Source: JAZQNF01 sp045641505 (GTDB lineage: Bacteria > Bacillota > Clostridia > Lachnospirales > Bianqueaceae). From it: 27,629 nucleotides of DNA. The position numbers and the translations under genes were made by a program. Location of the stretch: NCBI GenBank assembly GCA_045641505.1, contig JAZUHB010000122.1, positions 1-27,629 on the forward strand, written 5' to 3'. The notes under the pieces are model-generated. The model ran no database searches and was not told where the DNA came from. It saw only the letters and a list, made by a program, of their open reading frames with translations. Shown here piece after piece: positions 18,442 to 24,815 of this stretch; the stretch's first letter is position 1; every line of letters begins with the position of its first letter.

Positions 18442-20883
18442 ATGCAAACGTTCCTCTCGAAAGTAAGCGCCTGGTGGGACCGGCGCAGCATGTACTTCAA
18501 GGTGTTCGTGCTGGCGCTGGTTTCGGCGGTTCTGCTGTTTCTTCCCGCGATCATCGAGGGCAAGGGGTATTTCTTCCTGGTGGGCGATTTCAACGCTCAG
18601 CAGATCCCCTTCTATCAGCTGGCGCACGACAGTGTCCGGGCGGGTGAGTTCGGCTGGAGCTGGCTGACGGACCTGGGCGCGAACTTCGTCACCTCCTACA
18701 CCTTCTACCTGCTGGGCAGCCCCTTCTTCTGGCTGACCATTCCGTTCCCGTCCGCGGCAGTGCCGTACCTGATCGGGCCGCTGCTCATCCTCAAGACCTC
18801 TCTCTGCGCGCTCTTCGCCTTCTGCTGGCTGAAGAACTACGTGAAGAATCCCTGGTACGCGGCGCTCGGCGGCTTCATGTACGCCTTCTGCGGCTTCGCG
18901 ATCTACAACATCTTCTACAATCATTTCCATGACGTGATGGTCTTCTTCCCGCTGCTGCTGCTCGCGGTGGACAAGCTGGTCGAAGAAGGAAAGCGCGGCT
19001 GGCTTGCCGGCGCCGTCGCCATCTGCGCCCTGGTCAACTATTTCTTCTTCTTCGGCGAAGTGGTTTTCGTCGTGCTCTACTTCGTCCTCCGCATGCTGAT
19101 GAAGGGCTACAGCTGGAGCTGGAAGCGCTTCCTGCAGCTTTGCTTCGAGGCGGTGCTGGGCGTGATGATCGCGGCGATCCTGCTGCTTCCCTCGGTGCTC
19201 GCGATCCTGCAGAACGAGCGGCTCGACAACTTCCTGAGCGGCAAGGACCTGTGGGTGTTCAGCAAGGGCAAGCTCCTCAACATCATCGCGAACTTCTTCT
19301 TCCCGCCCGAATTTACCTCCAAGCAGGTCTTCGTGGACGGCGCGGCGACGCGCTGGGTCTCCCTGACCGCCTACGTGCCGGTGTTCGGCCTCTGCGGCGT
19401 GTTCGCGTTCTTCCACGCGAAGAAGGACAACTGGCTGAAGACCTTCATCCTCGTCCTGATGCTCTGCTGCGTGGTGCCCGTCCTGAACTCGATGTTCGTG
19501 GCCTTCAACGCCTCCTACTACGCCCGCTGGTATTACATGCTGGTGCTGGTGATGATCCTCGCGACGGTCACGGTCTTCGAGGAGGGCGACGCGAGAGAGC
19601 TTCGGATCGGCGCCGGCTGGGCGCTGGGACTGACGGTCATCCTCATCGCCGTGCTCGGCTTCTCGCCGAACCTGACCGACGGCAAGGTCACCTCCCTGGG
19701 CCTCTACAACAAGGAGCTCAAGGAATTCTTCCTTCTGCTGGTCTTCCTTGCGGTGGTTCTGTGGATCGCGGCGCGGTTTTTGCTCGACGAGCGCGGCCGC
19801 TCCGAAAAACGTTTCCTCCGCAGCAGCATCGCCGCGGTGCTCTGCTTCGGCGTCCTGTTCGGCAATTTCTACATCTTCTGGGGCAAGTCTCTGGCGTACA
19901 GCACTCACAGCTACCTGATCCCCGTGGTGGAGGGACGGGAGAACATCTCCCTGCCCGATCAGGAGGACGGGGACTACCGCATCGACACGGACAATTCCCT
20001 GAGCAACCTCGGCATGTTCTGGAAGCTGCAGAACATCCACTGCTTCCACAGCATCGTGCCGGCCTCCGTGGTCGATTTCTACACCTTCATCGGCGTGGAG
20101 CGCTCGGTCAATTCGAAGCCGCCCGAAAGCCAGTACGCGCTGCGCTCGCTGGTCTCCGTGCGCTGGTACTTCGACCGGACGAACGCCTCCGATTCCTTCG
20201 GCGATCCCAAGGCGGAGAACCCGTCGACGCTGATGCCCGGCTACACCTACTACGCGACCCAGAACGGCTACGCCATCTGGGAGAACGATTATTACATCCC
20301 GATCGGCTTCGTCTATGACAGCTACACGCTGGCCGAGGACTACGAAAACGTCGGTCAGACGAAGTACGCGCAGATGATGCTGAAGGGCGTCCTCCTGTCC
20401 GAGGAGCAGGCCGGCCGCTACGGCGACATCCTGCAGCGGGCGGATCACCTCGAGGGCGCTTATCTGAACCAGCTGAACTATTTCAGCGACTGTCTGAAGC
20501 TCCGCGAGAAGACCGTCGACACTTTCGAGATCACGAAGAAGGGCTTCACCGCCTCGACCTCCTTCGGGGAGGACGAGCTCGTGTTCTTCAGCGTTCCCTG
20601 GGAGGAGGGCTGGAGCGCCGAGATCGACGGCCGGCCCGTGCCGATCGAGCGCGTGAACATCGGTTTCATGGCGGTCCGCGCGCCGAAGGGCGAGCACGAG
20701 ATCGTCTTCACCTACAAGACTCCCGGGCTCAGCACCGGTGCCGTCCTAAGCTTTACCGGCCTGCTGGTCCTGGGCTGCTACCTCTGGATCGCGAAGAACG
20801 GTGACATGATCGAGGCGGCTCTGAAGAAGAACGCCGCGGAAGGAAGAAGGAAATGCAATTGGAAGAAACGCCGCAGAAGCTGA
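18442..20883 (+). CDS. YfhO-family polytopic membrane protein (predicted cell-surface glycosylation)
   Basis: The 813-residue protein has about a dozen transmembrane helices in its first 480 residues, beginning near residue 20, a large extracytoplasmic domain (about 500-775) and a final helix (GAVLSFTGLLVLGCYLWIAK). This is the YfhO layout, distantly like GT-C glycosyltransferases; family members such as B. subtilis YfhO modify lipoteichoic acid. Supporting features are the first external loop with VGDFNAQQIPFYQL, the following YFFFFGEVVFVVLYFVLR helices and the C-terminal PWEEGWSAEIDGRPV with GFMAVRAPKGEHEIVFTY, typical of this family's end. The ATG at 18442 has AAAGGAGGAGG 4 nt upstream; the open frame upstream overlaps queA and is not used. 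It overlaps the GtrA-like gene by 31 bases. Confidence 0.92.
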   Translation: MQTFLSKVSAWWDRRSMYFKVFVLALVSAVLLFLPAIIEGKGYFFLVGDFNAQQIPFYQLAHDSVRAGEFGWSWLTDLGANFVTSYTFYLLGSPFFWLTIPFPSAAVPYLIGPLLILKTSLCALFAFCWLKNYVKNPWYAALGGFMYAFCGFAIYNIFYNHFHDVMVFFPLLLLAVDKLVEEGKRGWLAGAVAICALVNYFFFFGEVVFVVLYFVLRMLMKGYSWSWKRFLQLCFEAVLGVMIAAILLLPSVLAILQNERLDNFLSGKDLWVFSKGKLLNIIANFFFPPEFTSKQVFVDGAATRWVSLTAYVPVFGLCGVFAFFHAKKDNWLKTFILVLMLCCVVPVLNSMFVAFNASYYARWYYMLVLVMILATVTVFEEGDARELRIGAGWALGLTVILIAVLGFSPNLTDGKVTSLGLYNKELKEFFLLLVFLAVVLWIAARFLLDERGRSEKRFLRSSIAAVLCFGVLFGNFYIFWGKSLAYSTHSYLIPVVEGRENISLPDQEDGDYRIDTDNSLSNLGMFWKLQNIHCFHSIVPASVVDFYTFIGVERSVNSKPPESQYALRSLVSVRWYFDRTNASDSFGDPKAENPSTLMPGYTYYATQNGYAIWENDYYIPIGFVYDSYTLAEDYENVGQTKYAQMMLKGVLLSEEQAGRYGDILQRADHLEGAYLNQLNYFSDCLKLREKTVDTFEITKKGFTASTSFGEDELVFFSVPWEEGWSAEIDGRPVPIERVNIGFMAVRAPKGEHEIVFTYKTPGLSTGAVLSFTGLLVLGCYLWIAKNGDMIEAALKKNAAEGRRKCNWKKRRRS

Positions 20884-21311
20884 GTCTGACTGAAAAAATT
20901 AAGGCCCTCCTCGTGAAATACCGGGAGCAGATCCTGTATCTGATCTTCGGAGGCCTGACCACGGTGCTGAACTGGGGCGTATATTTCTTCTGCACCCGCG
21001 TGCTGGGCTGGGAGGAGCTCCTTTCCAACGGCCTGGCCTGGGTCGCGGGCGTCCTGTTCGCGTTTTTCACCAACAAGCTCTTCGTGTTCGAAAGCAAGAG
21101 CTGGAAGCCCGAGGTGGCGCTGCCCGAGTTCGGTGAGTTCGTGGGCGCGCGTCTCCTGTCGCTCCTGGTGGACGAGGGCTTCATGCTGCTCACCGTCAAG
21201 ATCCTCCATTGGCCGGATCTGCCGATGAAGATCCTCTCCAACGTAATCGTCATCATCATCAATTATTTCTTCAGCAAGCTGATCATTTTCCGGAAGAAGG
21301 AGAAAGAATGA
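20853..21311 (+). CDS. GtrA-like family membrane protein
   Basis: This small four-helix membrane protein of 152 residues belongs to the GtrA/DPMS group, whose members help move or present lipid-linked sugars for glycosylation. Seen: helix 1 YLIFGGLTTVLNWGVYFF (about 29-46), helix 2 GLAWVAGVLFAFFTNKLFVFES, in which FFTNKLFVF is the most conserved family segment, helix 3 VGARLLSLLVDEGFMLLTV and helix 4 SNVIVIIINYFFSKLIIF, ending in a basic tail. It starts inside the end of the YfhO-like gene and its TGA overlaps the ATG of tgt (ATGA). YfhO plus GtrA next to each other suggest one glycan-modification pathway at the membrane (inference from context). Confidence 0.92.
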   Translation: MQLEETPQKLSLTEKIKALLVKYREQILYLIFGGLTTVLNWGVYFFCTRVLGWEELLSNGLAWVAGVLFAFFTNKLFVFESKSWKPEVALPEFGEFVGARLLSLLVDEGFMLLTVKILHWPDLPMKILSNVIVIIINYFFSKLIIFRKKEKE

Positions 21312-22453
21312 GTCAGTATACCCTGATCAGGACCGAGGGCCGGGCGAAGCGGGGACGCTTCGAGACGGTCCACGGTACCGTCGAAACGCCGCTGTTCATG
21401 AACGTCGGCACCTGCGCCGCCATCAAGGGCGCTCTCAGCGCGGAGGATCTCCGCGGCATCGGCTGCCAGGTGGAGCTTTCGAATACCTATCATCTGCATG
21501 TGCGGCCCGGCGATGACGTTGTCTATCAGCTGGGCGGCCTCCACAAATTCATGGACTGGGACCGGCCGATCCTCACGGATTCCGGCGGCTTTCAGGTCTT
21601 CTCCCTGACGGCCCTGCGCGGCAAGATCCGGGAGGAGGGCGTCACCTTCGCCTCCCACGTGGACGGGCGCAAGATCTTCATGGGCCCCGAGGAGAGCATG
21701 CAGATTCAGTCGCATCTGGCCTCCACCATCGCGATGGCCTTCGACGAATGTCCGCCGAGCCTCGCGGAGCGGAGCTACATCGAGGCCTCCGTGGCCCGCA
21801 CCACCCGCTGGCTGGAACGCTGCATCGCCGAGAACAAGAGGCTGAACGGCCTGGAGGAGACCATCAACCGGGAGCAGCTCCTGTTCGGCATCAACCAGGG
21901 CGGCATCCTCGAGGACGTGCGGATCGAGCACGCGAAGCGGATCTCGGAGATGGAGGGCCTCGCGGGCTACGCCGTGGGCGGCCTGGCCGTCGGCGAGAGC
22001 CACGAGGACATGTACCGCATCCTGGACGCCACCGTCCCCTATCTGCCGCAGGACAAGCCCACCTATCTGATGGGCGTCGGCACTCCCGCGAACATCATCG
22101 AGGGCGTCTACCGCGGCGTCGACTTCTTCGACTGCGTGCTGCCGGCCCGCAACGGCCGTCACGGCCACGTCTACACCGACCGGGGCAAGCTGAATCTCTG
22201 GAACGAGAAATACAAGCTGGACGACCGGCCCATCGACGAGACCTGCGACTGCCCCACCTGCCGCCACCACAGCCGCGCCTACATACGGCACCTGCTCAAG
22301 AGCGGCGAGATGCTGGGCATGCGCCTGTGCGTCATCCACAACCTGTACTACTACAACAAGCTGATGGAGCGCATCCGCCTAAGCCTGGACGAGGGCCGCT
22401 TCGAGAGCTTCCGCCGGGAGCGCCTCGACGGCTATCAGGAGCTCGGCCTTTGA
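21308..22453 (+). CDS. tgt: Queuine/preQ1 tRNA-guanine transglycosylase
   Basis: Tgt exchanges G34 for preQ1 in tRNAs for Asn, Asp, His and Tyr, the step before QueA. The 381-residue protein contains the family segments TPLFMNVGTCAAIK, SNTYHLHVRPG, DWDRPILTDSGGFQVFSL with the catalytic-site Asp (near 90-107), FGINQGGI, GYAVGGLAVGE, LMGVGTPANIIEGVYRGVDFFDCVLPARNGRHG with the nucleophile Asp, and the zinc site CDCPTC with a later Cys-His pair (MRLCVIHN). The start is the ATG at 21308, with AAGGAG 5 nt upstream and sharing bases with the gtrA-like stop. It is normally adjacent to queA and yajC; here yajC follows but two membrane genes intervene on the queA side. Confidence 0.97.
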   Translation: MSQYTLIRTEGRAKRGRFETVHGTVETPLFMNVGTCAAIKGALSAEDLRGIGCQVELSNTYHLHVRPGDDVVYQLGGLHKFMDWDRPILTDSGGFQVFSLTALRGKIREEGVTFASHVDGRKIFMGPEESMQIQSHLASTIAMAFDECPPSLAERSYIEASVARTTRWLERCIAENKRLNGLEETINREQLLFGINQGGILEDVRIEHAKRISEMEGLAGYAVGGLAVGESHEDMYRILDATVPYLPQDKPTYLMGVGTPANIIEGVYRGVDFFDCVLPARNGRHGHVYTDRGKLNLWNEKYKLDDRPIDETCDCPTCRHHSRAYIRHLLKSGEMLGMRLCVIHNLYYYNKLMERIRLSLDEGRFESFRRERLDGYQELGL

Positions 22454-22481
22454 AATTTACGATTATTTCACAGTTCTTCCC

Positions 22482-22510
22482 TTGTGGAAACTGCGGATAA
22501 CGGATATAAT
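22482..22510 (+). promoter_or_regulatory. Sigma-A promoter for yajC
   Basis: TTGTGG (22482-22487), 17-nt spacer, perfect TATAAT (22505-22510), 30 bases before the yajC start, so yajC can be transcribed separately from tgt. Confidence 0.7.
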
Positions 22511-22540
22511 GACTTAAATTCTATTGGAAAGAGGTAAACC

Positions 22541-23056
22541 ATGAATCTTTATCTTTCTCTGCTCGATGCCGCTACTGCCACTGCCGGAAACGCCCAGGCT
22601 CCCGCGGGCGGCGGCTTCACCATCATTCTCGTCTACGTCGCGTTCATCGCGCTCATGTACTTCCTGCTGATCCGTCCTCAGCGCAAGCGCCAGAAGGAGC
22701 AGGAGAAGATGCAGTCCAGCGTGCAGACCGGCAGCTGGATTCTGCTGAACAACGGCATGTACGGCAAGGTCGTCAACCTGATCAATGACTGTGTCATCGT
22801 CGAGTTCGGCACCAACAAGAGCATCATGATCCCTGTGCTGAAGAACCAGATCGCCGCCATCGCCGAGCCGGATCTGACCCCCCATGTGGCTGAGGAGGCC
22901 GCTGTCGCGCCCGTGAACGAGATCGTTTCCGCCGACGTCGCCGAGGCCGCGACCACCGTCAAGGACGGCCTGGACGATTACGACCGCTTCATCCTCGAGC
23001 AGGGCGAGAAGAAGGCCAAGAAGGGTCTCTTCGGCAAAAAGAAGAACGAGGACTAA
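22541..23056 (+). CDS. yajC: Preprotein translocase accessory subunit YajC
   Basis: This single-pass membrane protein associates with SecDF and the SecYEG translocon. The 171-residue product has a short N-terminal extracytoplasmic stretch, one transmembrane helix (about 27-46, FTIILVYVAFIALMYFLLI) followed directly by the diagnostic RPQRKRQKEQEKMQSSVQTGSWILLNNGMYGKVVNL. It then has the small SH3-like part and an acidic/Ala-rich, Lys-ending tail (about 110-171) longer than in the approximately 110-residue classical YajC. AAAGAGGT lies upstream of the ATG. Its neighbourhood (tgt-yajC) is conserved across many bacteria. A strong terminator follows the gene. Confidence 0.95.
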   Translation: MNLYLSLLDAATATAGNAQAPAGGGFTIILVYVAFIALMYFLLIRPQRKRQKEQEKMQSSVQTGSWILLNNGMYGKVVNLINDCVIVEFGTNKSIMIPVLKNQIAAIAEPDLTPHVAEEAAVAPVNEIVSADVAEAATTVKDGLDDYDRFILEQGEKKAKKGLFGKKKNED

Positions 23057-23072
23057 GCTTCGGACATGAAGA

Positions 23073-23102
23073 AAGCCCGCCGGAAACGGCGGGCTTATTT
23101 TT
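23073..23102 (+). terminator. Rho-independent terminator of yajC (possibly bidirectional)
   Basis: A ten-pair stem (23073-23082 with 23087-23096) closes a GAAA tetraloop and is followed by TATTTTT. It lies between convergent genes; the T-rich stretch on the - strand side is weaker. Confidence 0.94.
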
Positions 23103-23113
23103 GTGTCTTTGCG

Positions 23114-24700
23114 TTATTTTCTTTTCCGGATGCCGCTCACGATCAGCACCGCGAGAAGCGCCAGCGCCAGGACGGAGGGAACGGCGATCAGGGTGATCTG
23201 CCGCGCCTTGAGGTTGATGAGACGGCCGAAGCTGTAGCTCACGAGGACCGTCTTGCCGGTCTGCGTGAGTGTGGCAGGATTGCCGTTGATCTTGCCGGAA
23301 AGCTCTTCCTCCCAGGTGTAGCCGGGCAGAAGCTCGGTCCCGGCCTCGACGCGGTAGTACTTGCCTTTCTCGAAGACCGCGGAGGAATCGAGAGGCTCGT
23401 AATGCTCGCCGTCCTTCGAGACGAAGTAGCGGAGCGTGCCCTCGGCGACCTGATAGCCGGCGCCCGCGGGAACGCCGCAGGCGGAGGAGAGGGCCGCGCC
23501 GATCTCGGGCCGCGCCACGCCGATGACGTCCACGGTCCCGACGGTGCCGAGCATGATGGGCTCGAACACGCGGCTGATGACGGCCTTTTCGCCGAGGAGG
23601 ACGATGTTTGCTTCTTTTCCGTTCAGGGTGGCGGAGGCGTTTTTCGCGAAGCGGTAGGACTTCTCCGGGGCAACCGTCACGGAAATCCGGTAATAGAGGC
23701 CGGGCATGAAGCTCTTTCCGTTCAGGAGGCGGGTGTCGGTGAAGGCCTTTCCGTCCTCCGAGAATTCGATCACGATGGCGTCGGCGTCGGTCCCGCAGCC
23801 CTCGGGCAGGGTCAGGCTCGAATAATCGAAGGGCTTTTCGAACTCGGGCTCGGTGATGCCGGACAGGTCGATTTTCTCAAGCTCGGTGATCTTCATCGGG
23901 GGGAAGATCCGGTCGATGATGCAGAATTCCTCGCTGACCTCGACCGTCGCGGGCTTGCCGTTCAGGGTGGCGCTCAGCTTGTCGGAGAAGCGGTAGCCGT
24001 CCTCAGCCATGCAGACGACTCTCATGCGGATGAATTTGCCTTCCGGGAAGGTGCCCTGCACCGCCAGATGGCTGTTCAGGTCCTCCCAATCGTTCGGCTC
24101 CGCGTCCGCGCGGTCCGCCGCGTGCCAGAGGATCGAGGTGCCGGCCGCGCCGACCGAGAAATGGACGTCATTAGCGACGCTGAAGGAGGAGAAATCGGGG
24201 TACTCATCCAGCGCGGGCTCGCCGATGCCGTCGATGGCGACCGTCCCGATCTCGCCCTTCCAGAGGCGGTCGAAGACGCAGGTGGCCTTGAGGGAGCCGT
24301 TCATCGGAGCGACCTCGCAGGAACGCCCGTTCAGTGTGACGGCGGTGTTTTCCGTGAACGCGTAGCCGTCATCGGGCGTGAGCATCAGCCAGACGCGGTA
24401 GTAAACGCCGTATTCGTAGGCCATGCTGCCGTCCTGGCCCATGTTCATGCTGAACCAGTCCTCGCCGTTCCGGGAGTATTCCCAGTGGAGCGAGGTGCCG
24501 GCGGTCGTGACGGAGCAATGGGAGCCGGGACTGAGCGTGACAGTGGTATAGTCGGGATATTTCTTCACGGCAGGGGCGTAGACGCCGGTCAGCGTGACCT
24601 TCGCGATTTCCGTCTCGGCGGAAACGGGCGCGGCAGAGAAGCCGGGAAGAAGCAGGATCGCCGCCAGAAGGAAGGCGGCGGCTTTTTTCATCAGATTCAT
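23114..24700 (-). CDS. Secreted, C-terminally membrane-anchored protein with four approximately 110-residue repeats
   Basis: I do not recognise a named family. The 528-residue product has a signal peptide (1-28, predicted cleavage after VSA), four related modules (about 33-147, 152-267, 275-381 and 387-492), one transmembrane helix (502-523) and a basic RKRK end. It is therefore fixed to the membrane with its repeats outside. Each module begins with a V/I-x-G-hydrophobic strand followed by a Pro-Glu/Ala patch and ends with an aromatic-rich strand, a DGYxF-type turn, an ATLNGKPA segment and a final hydrophobic strand. This beta-rich pattern suggests Ig-like or bacterial surface modules. There is no LPxTG sorting signal. 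The ATG at 24698-24700 has GGAGG 7 nt upstream. It is transcribed alone and lies downstream of the alpha-mannosidase gene. A glycan-binding or adhesive role is only a guess. Confidence 0.85.
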   Translation of the reverse strand: MNLMKKAAAFLLAAILLLPGFSAAPVSAETEIAKVTLTGVYAPAVKKYPDYTTVTLSPGSHCSVTTAGTSLHWEYSRNGEDWFSMNMGQDGSMAYEYGVYYRVWLMLTPDDGYAFTENTAVTLNGRSCEVAPMNGSLKATCVFDRLWKGEIGTVAIDGIGEPALDEYPDFSSFSVANDVHFSVGAAGTSILWHAADRADAEPNDWEDLNSHLAVQGTFPEGKFIRMRVVCMAEDGYRFSDKLSATLNGKPATVEVSEEFCIIDRIFPPMKITELEKIDLSGITEPEFEKPFDYSSLTLPEGCGTDADAIVIEFSEDGKAFTDTRLLNGKSFMPGLYYRISVTVAPEKSYRFAKNASATLNGKEANIVLLGEKAVISRVFEPIMLGTVGTVDVIGVARPEIGAALSSACGVPAGAGYQVAEGTLRYFVSKDGEHYEPLDSSAVFEKGKYYRVEAGTELLPGYTWEEELSGKINGNPATLTQTGKTVLVSYSFGRLINLKARQITLIAVPSVLALALLAVLIVSGIRKRK

Positions 24701-24742
24701 TCAAAAACCTCCAAAAAGTACGCAGGGACAGCTGCTGGCTAT

Positions 24743-24751
24743 ATTATACCA
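24743..24751 (-). promoter_or_regulatory. Extended -10 promoter for the repeat protein
   Basis: On the - strand a perfect TATAAT (24743-24748) is preceded by TGG, the TGn extended -10 motif. The -35 stretch at 17 nt (TTTCCC) is weak, which is normal for extended -10 promoters. The start codon lies 42 bases downstream. Confidence 0.6.
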
Positions 24752-24776
24752 CTTTTCCGCGGGCAGGGAAAGTATC

Positions 24777-24807
24777 TTCCGCCAAGCGCGGAAAAGGGCG
24801 TTTCCGC
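24777..24807. repeat. Overlapping inverted repeats between the mannosidase stop and the next promoter
   Basis: GCGGAAA (24788-24794) can pair with TTTCCGC (24801-24807), or its first six bases can pair with TTCCGC (24777-24782). The two hairpins are mutually exclusive. Neither is followed by a clear T-run on the - strand, so this is at best a weak 3' end of the mannosidase transcript. Confidence 0.35.
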
Positions 24808-24815
24808 CGGGCACC

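Noticed and set aside
18421..20697. 758-codon open frame on the - strand opposite the YfhO-like gene
   Set aside because: The composition (Glu/Gln/His/Arg-rich) is that of an antisense shadow and it shows no domain. The + strand gene has clear membrane helices and a strong ribosome site.
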